Shown piece by piece: positions 23,409 through 32,432 of a stretch of 40,913 nt of DNA. The notes below the pieces were generated by a model. The model did no database searches, was not told where the DNA came from, and saw nothing but the letters and a program-made list of their open reading frames with translations. Position numbers and translations under genes: made by a program. Origin of the DNA: an uncultured Holophagaceae bacterium (GTDB taxonomy: Bacteria; Acidobacteriota; Holophagae; Holophagales; Holophagaceae); the NCBI GenBank assembly GCA_903927605.1, contig CAIYNT010000280.1, positions 1 through 40,913 of the forward strand, given 5' to 3'. How positions within the stretch are numbered: the first letter of the stretch is position 1; the number at the start of each line of letters is the position of its first letter.

Positions 23409-26069
23409 TCAGGCTTTGCGCAGAGATACTGCGGTGACCTTGTACTCGGGCGTTCCGGTGGTGCCGTCACGCCCGGGCCCGGTGGCCCGGTTCACATAGG
23501 CTGCCACCGCCTGGAAGGTGGCGAAGGGCTCGCCGGGGCGCACCCGCTCGGTCAGCTGGGCACGCAGGGTGAAGGCGCCATGGCGGCTGCGCACCTGGAC
23601 GGGCTCGCCCTCGCTGACCCCCAGCCCAGCGGCATCCAGCGGGTGAAGCTCCAAGCGGTCGTCCGGGTACAAATCCCGATTGCGGGACCTCCCGGTCATG
23701 GTCGCCGCATTGAAGTGGAACAGGCCCCGCCCCGTGTTCAAGAGGAAGGGGAATTCTTCATCCATGGCCTCCTGGCTGGGGATCCAGGACAGGGGCCTGA
23801 AAGCCGCCTTGCCACCTCCCTCGAAGGCTACTGTATGCAGCACCGGCGTTCCTGGATGATCCTCCGAGGGACACGGCCACTGGATCCCCCCTTCCCGATC
23901 CAGCCGAGCATGGCTGATGCCCGCGATGGCGGACCAGGTCCGACGGGCCTCGTCCCACACCGAAGCCGCGTCGGGGTAACGGAAGAAGGCCCCGGCGCCG
24001 AGGCGCTCCGCAAGACCGCAGATGATTTCCAAATCCGTCCGGCTCGCGCCTTGGGGCGGCACCACCTCGCGCACCCGCTGGACACGGCGCTCGCCATTCA
24101 TGAAGGTGCCCTCTTTCTCGTAGGGACTGGCGGCCGGAAGGAACACCGTCCCAAAGGCCCGGGCGGTTTCCGTCATGAAGAGGTCCACCACGATGAGATC
24201 ATCCAGCCCGTTCAGGTTCTGGGCGGTCTCCTCGGCGTTGGGGTGGCTCATCAGTGGATCGTAGCCGATCACCAGCAGCGCCTTCAGCCGGCCCTCTCCT
24301 GCCGCATCAACCATGCCCAGAGCCGTGAGGCCGGGTTCCGTGGGCAGGTCCGCGCCCCAGACCGCCTCGTGCGTCCCCTGCGCCTGGGCGATCTTCTGGT
24401 AGCCGGTGAGGCGCGCCGGCTCGCAGCCCATCTGGGCACTGCCCTGTACATTGTTCTGGCCGCGGAGGGGATTCACGCCAGCACCGGGAAGGCCCACGTT
24501 GCCCGTGAGCAGGGCCAGTTGGGCCAGGGCCACCACACCATCGGTGCCCTGGATGTGTTCCGTGACGCCCAGGCCATGCAGGCACATGGCGGGCTTCACG
24601 GTGGCGTAGCGGAACGCGGCCCGGCGGATGTCCTCGGCCGGCACGCCACAGACCTCGCCGGCAGATTCTGGTGTCCAGGCCCGGGCGGAGGCCCTGAAGG
24701 CGTCGAGTCCCTCCGTGCGCGCCTCCAGGAAGGCCGTGTCCATCAATCCTTGGTCGAGAATCACCCCGGCCATGGCCAGGAACAGGGGCAGGTTGGTACC
24801 AGGCCGCGGTGCGAGATGGATTTCCGCCAGAGCGGCGAGCTCGGTCCGCCTCGGATCCACCACGATCAGCGGGATGCCCGCCCGGGCCCGCTGGCGGATC
24901 CGCGCGCCCACAATCGGATGGTTCTCGGTGGGATTGGCCCCCACCAGCAGGATCAGACCGGCGCGTTCGACATCGTCGAAGCTGTTGGTGGCGGCGCCGG
25001 TGCCGAAGCTCTGGCCCAGGCCTGCAGCGCTGGGGGCGTGACAAACGCGGGCGCAGCAATCCACGTTGTGGGTCCGCAGCGCGATCCGCGCAAACTTCTG
25101 GGCCAGGTAGTTCTCCTCGTTGGTCACCCGGCTGGAGGCCAGCACACCGGCCTTCCCTTCGGCGCGACGGAGGGCCGCAGCCGCCGCCTCCAGAGCCACG
25201 TCCCAGGACACCTCTGTCCAGCTGCCTTCGCGCCGGATCATGGGTGTGGTGATGCGGTCCGACGCGTCGGTGAAAGCGAAGCCGTACCTGCCCTTCACGC
25301 AGAGGTGGCCATGGTTCACGGGCGCATCCATGGCAGGCCGAACCTCAGTGATGCGCCCACCCTTCACACCCGCTTCCATCTCGCAGCCCGTGCCGCAGTA
25401 GGGACAGGTCGTCCTCACCCAGCGCTCCGGCTGACCATGGGCCAGCCGGGCCACATCCTCGATGGCGCCCGTGGGGCAAGCATCCGCGCAAGCACCACAA
25501 CTCACACAGCTGCTCTCCAGCAACCCGACGGCCATCTGCGGCACGGGTCTCACCTCCGCGCCGCGACCAGCGATGGTCCAGATGTCCTGTCCCTGCACCT
25601 CCGCGCAGATGCGGACGCAGCGAGCGCAGGCGATGCACCAGGAGAGGTCCACATCGAGGTAGGGATGGTCGGGTAGCTTGAGCTCCGGTCGTCGCCTGCC
25701 GGCAGGTTCCACTCCGTAGGCATCCAGCAGGGCCCGGAAGGGCTTCCCCTCCAGGCGCGCGGGATCGTCCATGGGAATATGCGCCGCATACCCTTCGAGC
25801 ATGGTCCTGCGGAAGGCCTCCAGTGCGGGAGTGTGGGTTGCGACGTCCATACCCTCCTGCACCACCGTGGCGCAGGCGCAGAGAGGCCGTGGCTCGCTTA
25901 GTACCTCCACTTCGCAGAGGCGACAGTTGGAGGCGGGTTTCAGTCGGGGATCCGAGCAGAGGGTCGGTATCTGGATGCCCAGACATTCACAGAGGGCAAG
26001 CAGGGTCGTGTCCTTCTCGGCCGCAACATCAAGGTCATTCACCCGCAGGCGGACTAGGGTTCCAGTCAC
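23409..26069 (-). CDS. fdhA: Molybdenum/tungsten formate dehydrogenase catalytic subunit
   Basis: An 886-residue enzyme oxidising formate to CO2 or running in reverse. N-terminal to C-terminal: a plant-type [2Fe-2S] domain (Cys38, Cys49, Cys52, Cys64), a linker and a two-cluster ferredoxin domain (CIACARCVRIC at 145-155, CVSCGACADAC at 188-198). The molybdopterin domain follows, with its [4Fe-4S] motif CPYCGTGC at 222-229 and Cys257. The active site reads NVDCCARVCHAPS, aligning with NVDCCARVUH of Escherichia coli FdhF. Cys343 therefore replaces selenocysteine, and His344 is next to it. The His-Cys3 cluster usual between the first two domains is absent. No diaphorase subunit is adjacent. The start is GTG with GGAG eight bases upstream; a deaminase gene precedes it by 55 bp. 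Confidence 0.9.
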   Translation of the reverse strand: MTGTLVRLRVNDLDVAAEKDTTLLALCECLGIQIPTLCSDPRLKPASNCRLCEVEVLSEPRPLCACATVVQEGMDVATHTPALEAFRRTMLEGYAAHIPMDDPARLEGKPFRALLDAYGVEPAGRRRPELKLPDHPYLDVDLSWCIACARCVRICAEVQGQDIWTIAGRGAEVRPVPQMAVGLLESSCVSCGACADACPTGAIEDVARLAHGQPERWVRTTCPYCGTGCEMEAGVKGGRITEVRPAMDAPVNHGHLCVKGRYGFAFTDASDRITTPMIRREGSWTEVSWDVALEAAAAALRRAEGKAGVLASSRVTNEENYLAQKFARIALRTHNVDCCARVCHAPSAAGLGQSFGTGAATNSFDDVERAGLILLVGANPTENHPIVGARIRQRARAGIPLIVVDPRRTELAALAEIHLAPRPGTNLPLFLAMAGVILDQGLMDTAFLEARTEGLDAFRASARAWTPESAGEVCGVPAEDIRRAAFRYATVKPAMCLHGLGVTEHIQGTDGVVALAQLALLTGNVGLPGAGVNPLRGQNNVQGSAQMGCEPARLTGYQKIAQAQGTHEAVWGADLPTEPGLTALGMVDAAGEGRLKALLVIGYDPLMSHPNAEETAQNLNGLDDLIVVDLFMTETARAFGTVFLPAASPYEKEGTFMNGERRVQRVREVVPPQGASRTDLEIICGLAERLGAGAFFRYPDAASVWDEARRTWSAIAGISHARLDREGGIQWPCPSEDHPGTPVLHTVAFEGGGKAAFRPLSWIPSQEAMDEEFPFLLNTGRGLFHFNAATMTGRSRNRDLYPDDRLELHPLDAAGLGVSEGEPVQVRSRHGAFTLRAQLTERVRPGEPFATFQAVAAYVNRATGPGRDGTTGTPEYKVTAVSLRKA

Positions 26070-26124
26070 GGACTTTACTCCAGAGAGAGGGACGCCGAGC
26101 AGTATGGGCTGGCCTCACCTGAGT

Positions 26125-26553
26125 TCAAGCCTCCAGCTGCTCCCACTTCACGCTGAAGTGGTCGAGGATGCCCTGGCGTTCCGCCCGTTCCTGGTCGGCG
26201 ATGCTGGTGTAGGGATGGCGGAAGACCACCCGCCGCACGCCACGCCGCACCAGGGCGCGACAGCAGGTGAGACAGGGTTCATGGGTGACATAGGCCGTGG
26301 CCACCGCACCATCGCAGAACCCCAGAGCATTCTCCTCCGCATGGCTGGTATGCAGACAGCGCTGGCCCGGCTTGCAGGTATCGGGTGTGCAGTGCGCCAT
26401 GCCGGGCAGCGCTCCATTGAAACCTGCCGCTGCAATGCCGCCATCCGCGCGCAGCAGCACAGCCCCCACCTTGAGGCGGCAGCAGGTGCCAAGTCGGCTC
26501 AGTTCCAGCGCCATGTTCATGAAGACTTCGTCCTTCAGTTGAGAACGGGACAT
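26125..26553 (-). CDS. dCMP/cytidine deaminase-family protein (ComEB-like)
   Basis: A 142-residue zinc deaminase. The HAE motif is HAEENAL, with His71 and catalytic Glu73. The PCxxC motif is PCLTC, with Cys94 and Cys97. Extra Cys and His residues in HCTPDTCKPGQRCLHTS are typical of dCMP deaminases. The expected reaction is dCMP to dUMP, feeding dTMP synthesis. The Met at 26553 has GAGG six bases upstream; a Met nine codons earlier lacks a ribosome binding site. It lies 55 bp upstream of fdhA on the same strand, and a shared transcript is possible. Confidence 0.87.
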   Translation of the reverse strand: MSRSQLKDEVFMNMALELSRLGTCCRLKVGAVLLRADGGIAAAGFNGALPGMAHCTPDTCKPGQRCLHTSHAEENALGFCDGAVATAYVTHEPCLTCCRALVRRGVRRVVFRHPYTSIADQERAERQGILDHFSVKWEQLEA

Positions 26554-26663
26554 GGAAACCTCGAGGTGGAGTTCCATCATCGCAAGAACCCAGACGGCTG
26601 CGCCAAATCAAAAGATAGGAAGGTCCATGGTCCATATCGTGCTTTGGATCACAGTCCCTGGCA

Positions 26664-26691
26664 TTCAACTGGAGACTCCCATGCGCATAAT
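26664..26691 (+). promoter_or_regulatory. Putative promoter for the secreted hypothetical at 26712
   Basis: TTCAAC at 26664-26669 and CATAAT at 26686-26691 are spaced by 16 bp. The surrounding bases are AT-rich. The gene starts 20 bp after the -10 box. Confidence 0.35.
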
Positions 26692-26711
26692 AAAATATAG
26701 GTAGGTGATAT

Positions 26712-27791
26712 ATGAGTCGTCTATTCCTGATCACCCTTGCGCTCTTCGGTCTGGCCACTGCCCCAATCCTCCGTGCCCAGAATTGGGACGCTACCAAACA
26801 GGCGTCCGGCTGGGCCTTCCAGGAAGTGGATGGCTCCTTCATGTTCTTCGATCCAGCCGCCCGGTCCCTCCGCACCTGGATGAAGGGGAGTGGCCTGCTC
26901 GCTTCGCTTCAGGTCTCCATTCCCGAGGACCAGAAGCCCGTGCCCACTTCCAAGCCTTCTCCAGCGGCCCCAGCCAAGGCTGTTCACGACTACGACAACG
27001 CAGCTGCACTTCTCTTCGGGATCCCGAGTCATCAGCGGATGGTGCCGATGGCTCCCAAACCGGCCCCGCAGCAGGCCGCCGCGATTCCGACTGCCTGTGC
27101 CGCGGTGCCCGAACGCTGGGTGCTCGACTCCTACAACCGGGTCTGGATGGTCTGCGAAGGCCGGATGGCCGTGCTCGGCAAGGAGGGAGTGCCGGAGAAC
27201 ATCCTGGCCCTTCCCGCCCCCGTGGAGGACATGGCCGTCGCCCGGGACGGCATCCTCCTCCTCTACCGCACCCTGAAGCCCTACCTGGAAAAGCGGGACC
27301 TCAAGACGGGCGCCATCATCTGGACTTTCGGAGACAAGGACCAGGCGAAAGACGTCGCAACGCAGCCCTTGAGAGTCCCCATGAACCGCATGGCCCTGGG
27401 CACGGACGATACGATCTACATCGCCGAAGGAGCCAGCATGGCCTTCACGGTCCTGGACCCGGTGAAGGGCCCGAAGGATCCTGGCCAGCTCTTCTTCACC
27501 TGCCAGGAGGCCGTGCCCACCCGCGCCGTGCTTGGGCCCGTGGGCCGCGGTCCCATGCTTTCCTGGGCCGGGAAAGAGGTGCTCTTCGGCGTCTTCACTC
27601 CGAAACAGGTGCGGTCCTGCGGTGCGCCGGAATCGAAGGGCCTCCTCCTCGCCCGGTTCGATCTCGCCAAAGGCGCCATGGAATGGCTGCCCACCACCCT
27701 GAGTGAAGGCCACCGTCTGGTGGGACTCCTCGATACCGAAGCCGTCTTCCTCGCTCCGGACGGCGGCCTGGCCTACACATCGATCCACTGA
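26712..27791 (+). CDS. Secreted hypothetical protein, possible beta-propeller
   Basis: A 359-residue exported protein. A signal peptide (about 1-22, ending ILRAQ) and a Pro/Ala-rich linker around 75-95 are followed by repeated short strand units. Examples are WVLDSYNRVWMVCEG, VEDMAVARDGILLLYR, MALGTDDTIYIAEG and LLDTEAVFLAPDGG. Their spacing resembles beta-propeller blades of the NHL or PQQ type. No enzyme motif is visible. A GGTGAT lies before the ATG and a promoter-like sequence precedes it. A role as a periplasmic binding or scaffold protein is possible but unproven. Confidence 0.72.
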   Translation: MSRLFLITLALFGLATAPILRAQNWDATKQASGWAFQEVDGSFMFFDPAARSLRTWMKGSGLLASLQVSIPEDQKPVPTSKPSPAAPAKAVHDYDNAAALLFGIPSHQRMVPMAPKPAPQQAAAIPTACAAVPERWVLDSYNRVWMVCEGRMAVLGKEGVPENILALPAPVEDMAVARDGILLLYRTLKPYLEKRDLKTGAIIWTFGDKDQAKDVATQPLRVPMNRMALGTDDTIYIAEGASMAFTVLDPVKGPKDPGQLFFTCQEAVPTRAVLGPVGRGPMLSWAGKEVLFGVFTPKQVRSCGAPESKGLLLARFDLAKGAMEWLPTTLSEGHRLVGLLDTEAVFLAPDGGLAYTSIH

Positions 27792-27810
27792 ATCCATCGT
27801 CAAGGCCGCA

Positions 27811-27840
27811 TCGGGACGCCCTCTATGGCGATCGTCCCGA
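27811..27840 (+). terminator. Weak stem-loop after the secreted hypothetical
   Basis: TCGGGACG at 27811-27818 pairs with CGTCCCGA at 27833-27840 across a 14-base loop. It begins 20 bp after the stop codon and lacks a T-run. Confidence 0.35.
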
Positions 27841-27957
27841 ACTTCGCCACATCGATCTCCCCAAAGCTGAATCCAGCCAGCGTGCGGGGGGTGGTACCCT
27901 CATCCTGTACAACTGGGCGCGCTGCGACGTGTTGCGGGGAATGCGAGGGACATCTTG

Positions 27958-30240
27958 ATGGACTCCACTCTGCCCGGCCGAATTGCCTTTTTAGGCGGGT
28001 TTCTGCCCCGGCTCTGCGGCATCGCCACCTTCACCCATGATCTCTGCGAAGCGGTGGCTGGCGCGGCACTAGGATCCCATTGCTACGCCGGCGCGGTGAA
28101 CGATCGCCTCGACGCCTATGCCTATCCGCCCCGGGTGCGCTTCGAGTTGGACGAGAAGGATCTGGATTCCTACCGCCGCGCAGCGGATTTCCTCAACTTC
28201 GACAATGCGGATGTGCTCTGTGTCCAGCACGAGTTCGGCATCTATGGCGGGCCGGCGGGGAGCCACCTGCTGGCCCTGCTCAAGGAAGTCCGGATGCCCG
28301 TGGTGACCACGCTGCACACCGTGCTGCGGGAACCGAACCCCGCCCAGCGGAAGGTGATGGAAGAGCTGGTGCGGCGCAGCGACCGCCTGGTGGTGATGGC
28401 CCAGAAGGGTGCTGAATTCCTGCGCGACATCTACGGCGTGCCGGACGCCAAGGTGGATCTCATCCCCCACGGCATTCCGGACATCCCCTTCATCGATTCC
28501 AGCTTCTACAAGGCCCAGCTCGGCGTGGATGGCCGCATGGTGCTGTTCACCTTCGGCCTGCTCGGGCCGGGCAAGGGTATCGAGACTGTCATCGAGGCGC
28601 TGCCCGACATCGTGCAGCGGCATCCGAACGTGGTCTACCTGGTGCTCGGGGCCACCCATCCCCACCTCGTCGCCCGCGATGGCGAGAGCTACCGTCTGGG
28701 TCTGGAGCGGCTGGCAGAGACCCGCGGGGTCAAGGAACACGTCATCTTCTACAACCGCTTCGTCTCGCTCGATGATCTCAAGGAGTTCATTGGAGCGACG
28801 GACATCTACCTGACGCCCTATCTCAATGAGGCCCAGATCACCTCGGGCACCCTGGCCTATGTTTTCGGCGCGGGCAAGGCCGTGGTGTCCACACCCTATT
28901 GGCACGCTCAGGAACTGCTCGCCGATGGGCGGGGCATCCTAGTGCCCTTCCGGGATCCCCAGGCCATTGCCGAGGGCGTGTGCGCCTACCTCGATGATCC
29001 GGTCCGCCTGCAACAGACACGAGAGAATGCCTATCAGGTCGGGCGGAGCATGATCTGGCCCGCGGTGGCCCAGCGCTACCTCGAGTCCTTCCAGCGGGCG
29101 GGCACTGACCGGAAAGCCTCGCCCCGCCAGGCCTTTGCCGGATGGACTCTGGCCAGCCGTCCCTACGATCTGCCGCCTTTGAGGCTTAACCACATCGTGC
29201 GCATGAGTGATGGTACGGGCATCTTCCAGCACGCCACTTTCAACGTGCCGAACTTCCACGAAGGCTACTGCACTGACGACAACGCCCGGGCTCTGATCCT
29301 CTGCATCCTGCTGGATGAGCTCGGCGGTCGCCCTCCGGAAGAGCTCCTGGATCGCCAGGCCACGAGCTATCTGGCCTTCCTCTCCGCTGCCCTGAACCAG
29401 GAGACCCACCGTTTCCGGAACTTCATGAGCCATGGACGGCAATGGCTGGAGGCAGCCGGCAGCGAGGACAGCCATGCCCGCGCTCTCTGGGCTCTGGGCA
29501 CCTGTGCCGGGCGCTCCCGCAACGAGGGACACCAGCGACTGTCCGCACAGCTCTTCGAGCGTGGGTTGCCCACAGTGGAAGCCTTCACTTCGCCCCGGGC
29601 CTGGGCCTTCACCCTGCTGGGAATCCACGAGTACCTGCGCCGCTTCCCCGGCCATCCCCAGGTGCTCGAGGCCTGCGCTGTCTTGACCGGGAAGCTCGTG
29701 AACCTATGGAAAGCCTGCGCTACCGAGGATTGGCCCTGGTTCGAGCCCATCGCCTCCTACGACAACGCCCGCCTGTGCCAGGCGCTCCTCCTCAGCGGCC
29801 AGTGGCTGCCGCACCCCGAGGCCCTGGACATCGGCCTTCAATCCCTGCGCTGGCTGGCCTCCCTGCAGAAGACCCAGGCCGGCCACTTCCGCCCCATCGG
29901 CAGCAACGGCTTCTGTGAACGTGGCGGCGCTCGGGCCGACTTCGATCAGCAGCCGGTGGAGGCGCAGGCCATGGTTTCTGCCTGCCTCGAGGCCTTCCGG
30001 GCCACTCAGGACCCGGCCTGGTCGAAGGAGGCCAAACGGGCCTTCGAGTGGTTCCTCGGCCGCAACGACCTCGGCCAGCCGCTCTACGATTCCAGCAGCG
30101 GGGGCTGCAGCGATGGGTTGCACCAGGATCGGGTCAGCGAGAACCAGGGCGCGGAATCCACCCTGGCCTTCCACCTCTCTCTCGCAGAAATGAACTTCGC
30201 CGAGCATCTGACCGCCCACCCCATGAGCCACGCCAAATGA
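27958..30240 (+). CDS. GT4-type glycosyltransferase fused to an alpha-helical C-terminal domain
   Basis: A 760-residue cytoplasmic protein. Residues 1-375 form a GT-B fold of the GT4 type: GGFLPRLCGIATFTHDL, a donor-site block with LFTFGLLGPGKGIETVIEAL, and LNEAQITSGTLAYVFGAGKAVVST in place of the usual EX7E region. From about 400 a helical domain begins (LNHIVRMSDGTGIFQHATF, CTDDNARALILCILL, AWAFTLLGIHEYL, YDNARLCQALLLSG, RPIGSNGFCERGG). It looks like an (alpha/alpha)-barrel of the kind found in sugar-acting enzymes. It ends overlapping the GH130 start (ATGA), so the two are translationally coupled. Together they probably make or remodel a mannose-type glycan. The ATG at 27958 is preferred over the TTG at 27955. 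Confidence 0.85.
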   Translation: MDSTLPGRIAFLGGFLPRLCGIATFTHDLCEAVAGAALGSHCYAGAVNDRLDAYAYPPRVRFELDEKDLDSYRRAADFLNFDNADVLCVQHEFGIYGGPAGSHLLALLKEVRMPVVTTLHTVLREPNPAQRKVMEELVRRSDRLVVMAQKGAEFLRDIYGVPDAKVDLIPHGIPDIPFIDSSFYKAQLGVDGRMVLFTFGLLGPGKGIETVIEALPDIVQRHPNVVYLVLGATHPHLVARDGESYRLGLERLAETRGVKEHVIFYNRFVSLDDLKEFIGATDIYLTPYLNEAQITSGTLAYVFGAGKAVVSTPYWHAQELLADGRGILVPFRDPQAIAEGVCAYLDDPVRLQQTRENAYQVGRSMIWPAVAQRYLESFQRAGTDRKASPRQAFAGWTLASRPYDLPPLRLNHIVRMSDGTGIFQHATFNVPNFHEGYCTDDNARALILCILLDELGGRPPEELLDRQATSYLAFLSAALNQETHRFRNFMSHGRQWLEAAGSEDSHARALWALGTCAGRSRNEGHQRLSAQLFERGLPTVEAFTSPRAWAFTLLGIHEYLRRFPGHPQVLEACAVLTGKLVNLWKACATEDWPWFEPIASYDNARLCQALLLSGQWLPHPEALDIGLQSLRWLASLQKTQAGHFRPIGSNGFCERGGARADFDQQPVEAQAMVSACLEAFRATQDPAWSKEAKRAFEWFLGRNDLGQPLYDSSSGGCSDGLHQDRVSENQGAESTLAFHLSLAEMNFAEHLTAHPMSHAK

Positions 30241-31694
30241 ACCAAATCCATCTTCGCCTTCAGGAGATCACGCTGATTCCCGAAAGTGCCCGGGTCATCC
30301 TCCGTCCTTTCGTTCCGGCCAGCACTCACCGCATCACCACGATCATCGGTCGCGCCCTCGCCCTCAGCGAGGAGGATACCGTGCGTGATCTGGATGCGGT
30401 ACTGAAGGATTTCGACGACCGGCATGTGGACATCGAATCGCCCCTGCTCGCGAATTTCGAGAAGGTGGCTCCCCACCTCTTCACGCAGCGTCCACTTTCG
30501 AAAGAACGCAAGCTTCTCATCGGAGCCCTCTTTTCCGGCGAATACGCGCTGGAATCCGCCGCACTCTTCAACCCTTCCATCGTTCCACATCCGGACCAGG
30601 ACGGTGTGCCCGAGGGGGCTCTGCGGTTCATCCTGAGCCTTCGTGCCACGGGTGAAGGCCACATCTCTTCCATCGAATTCCGCACGGGTCTCATCAATGC
30701 CGAGGGCGGCATCCGGTTGGATCCAATCTCCCGGTTCGTCACCGTGCCGGACCTGGAACCCAACCCCAGCTACAAGAAAACGCCGTTCACCGTAAAGCTG
30801 CACGAGATGGGCTTCGATAATGGAGCTTCCGCGGCCGTGCTGGAGCCCCTTGGCGAGAGTTTCACTCGAACCGAGCTGAATCAAAGCGTGCTCCGCATCC
30901 GGCGGGAAACCATGCCGGTCACCCAGGGGCTCACCAACACGCTCAGTTGCATCCAGTGGCTCGCCGACTCCAACTACGAGATGCACTTCTCGCCCAACCT
31001 CCCCATGAGCGAGCGCATCATCTTCCCCGTATCCGCAAACGAGAGCAATGGCATCGAAGACGCCCGCTTTGTCAGGTTCACCGATGACGATGGTTCTGTG
31101 AACTACTTCGCGACCTACACGGCCTACAACGGGCACGTCATTCTGCCCCAACTCATCGAGACCCATGACTTCCTGAACTTCCGGGTACTCACCCTCAATG
31201 GCGCTGATGTGCAGAACAAAGGCATGGCGCTCTTCCCGCGGCGGATCAATGGCTGCTACGCCATGCTTTCACGGCAGGACGACGAGAATCTCTTCATCAT
31301 GTACTCAGACAATTCACACTATTGGAGCGATCCGAAAATTCTCATGCGTCCAGCGGAAATCTGGGAGTCCGTGAAGATCGGGAACTGCGGCTCACCCATC
31401 GAAACCGAGGCGGGCTGGCTGGTGCTCACCCATGGCGTCGGACCCATGCGCAAGTACTGCATCGGGGCGGCCCTGCTCGATCTGAATGATCCGACGAAGG
31501 TCATCGGGCGCCTACGAGAGCCCCTGTTGATGCCAGAAGGCAACGGAAGAGAGGGCTATGTGCCCAATGTCGTCTACAGCTGCGGATCTTTGCTCCACGG
31601 CCGCGAGCTTATCCTTCCCTATGCCATGAGCGACAGGGCCACGGCCATCGTGAGCGTGTCCCTGGATGAACTGCTCGCGGAACTCCGAGCCTGA
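30237..31694 (+). CDS. Glycoside hydrolase family 130 protein (mannoside phosphorylase-like)
   Basis: A 485-residue five-bladed propeller enzyme of family GH130, whose members phosphorolyse or hydrolyse beta-mannosides. Recognisable blocks are NESNGIEDARFVRF with the presumed catalytic Asp, NKGMALFPRRINGCYAMLSRQD, and GNCGSPIETEAGWLVLTHGVG. These are followed by GAALLDLNDPTKVIGRLREPLL and GYVPNVVYSCG. It has about 200 N-terminal residues before the propeller core, longer than single-domain members. Its start overlaps the stop codon of the glycosyltransferase gene. The precise linkage and whether it is a phosphorylase or hydrolase cannot be decided by eye. Confidence 0.88.
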   Translation: MNQIHLRLQEITLIPESARVILRPFVPASTHRITTIIGRALALSEEDTVRDLDAVLKDFDDRHVDIESPLLANFEKVAPHLFTQRPLSKERKLLIGALFSGEYALESAALFNPSIVPHPDQDGVPEGALRFILSLRATGEGHISSIEFRTGLINAEGGIRLDPISRFVTVPDLEPNPSYKKTPFTVKLHEMGFDNGASAAVLEPLGESFTRTELNQSVLRIRRETMPVTQGLTNTLSCIQWLADSNYEMHFSPNLPMSERIIFPVSANESNGIEDARFVRFTDDDGSVNYFATYTAYNGHVILPQLIETHDFLNFRVLTLNGADVQNKGMALFPRRINGCYAMLSRQDDENLFIMYSDNSHYWSDPKILMRPAEIWESVKIGNCGSPIETEAGWLVLTHGVGPMRKYCIGAALLDLNDPTKVIGRLREPLLMPEGNGREGYVPNVVYSCGSLLHGRELILPYAMSDRATAIVSVSLDELLAELRA

Positions 31695-31784
31695 CCAGCG
31701 ATCCGCAAATCCGCACCCTGGATCTGGCGGTGTGTATTCCACCATAAGTGTCAATTGAGGCTAGAATGAGTCCTGCTGCCGCAT

Positions 31785-31860
31785 GGTCCCGTAGCTCAGC
31801 GGATAGAGCGACCGCCTCCTAAGCGGTAGGTCGTGGGTTCAATTCCCGCCGGGACCACCA
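31785..31860 (+). tRNA. tRNA-Arg (anticodon CCT)
   Basis: A 76-base cloverleaf with the 3' CCA encoded. The acceptor stem is GGTCCCG/CGGGACC and the D arm is GCTC/GAGC. The anticodon stem ACCGC/GCGGT bears the loop CTCCTAA (anticodon CCT, reading AGG). The T arm is GTGGG-TTCAATT-CCCGC. A TAGAAT at 31762-31767 could be its -10 box. Confidence 0.96.
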
Positions 31861-31995
31861 GTTGCCATTCATGACTCCCGATGTTCATGAGGGTTCTAAG
31901 ACGTTGCTCTTTCTACCAAAGGACAATCCATACCATTCTGATTTGGGGTCGCACCTATTCCCAGTCCCGCATCCAGTTGAATAAGGAGCATTCAC

Positions 31996-32394
31996 ATGGC
32001 AACAACATCAGTGGCAGTAGAACAAATGAGTGGTACCGCATCCAGGGGTGATGCTCGTGGACACAAACTGATCATGGATCGCCCTGAGGCCAAGGGTGGA
32101 ACCAATGAGGGAATGATGGGTGGAGAAGCGCTGTTGAATGGCCTGGGTGGCTGTTTCATGAGCAATCTGCTGGCTGCCGCCAAATCTCGGAATATTGAAT
32201 TGAAAAACGCTCGCGCCGATATTGAAGCCGATGTAGCCGAGGCGCCGTCACGTTTTACCGCGATCCGCATGTCGGTAACTGCTCAGTGCAATCCTCCAGA
32301 AGAGCTGGACAAACTTGTCACCATTGCAGAACGTGGCTGTATCGCCGCCAATACGTTAAAGGCGGCCGTGGAGCTAAGCATCAAGGTCGTCTGA
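31996..32394 (+). CDS. OsmC/Ohr-family protein
   Basis: A 132-residue protein of the OsmC fold, whose members reduce organic or fatty-acid hydroperoxides using a pair of cysteines. Cys53 in LGGCFMSNLLAAAK and Cys115 in AERGCIAANTLK lie at the expected places. The block KLIMDRPEAKGGTNEGMMGGEALLNGL, in pieces, fits the N-terminal half. AAGGAG lies eight bases before the ATG. It stands alone between the tRNA and the convergent PAS gene. Specificity between the OsmC, Ohr and YhfA subgroups is not determined. Confidence 0.88.
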   Translation: MATTSVAVEQMSGTASRGDARGHKLIMDRPEAKGGTNEGMMGGEALLNGLGGCFMSNLLAAAKSRNIELKNARADIEADVAEAPSRFTAIRMSVTAQCNPPEELDKLVTIAERGCIAANTLKAAVELSIKVV

Positions 32395-32432
32395 CACGAC
32401 GATTACGGTTCATATGCCGCTTCTCCATGGGC

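Noticed and set aside
25041..25043. Possible selenocysteine codon in formate dehydrogenase.
   Set aside because: The codon at the aligned position is TGT (Cys) on the minus strand, not TGA.
23580..25676. Long plus-strand open frame (698 codons) opposite fdhA.
   Set aside because: It is an antisense shadow: low-complexity His/Gly/Arg composition and no recognisable domain, while fdhA has all its motifs.
26622..26640. Short tandem GGTCCAT repeat upstream of the secreted hypothetical.
   Set aside because: Only two 7-bp units are present; too short to support an operator or a repeat element.
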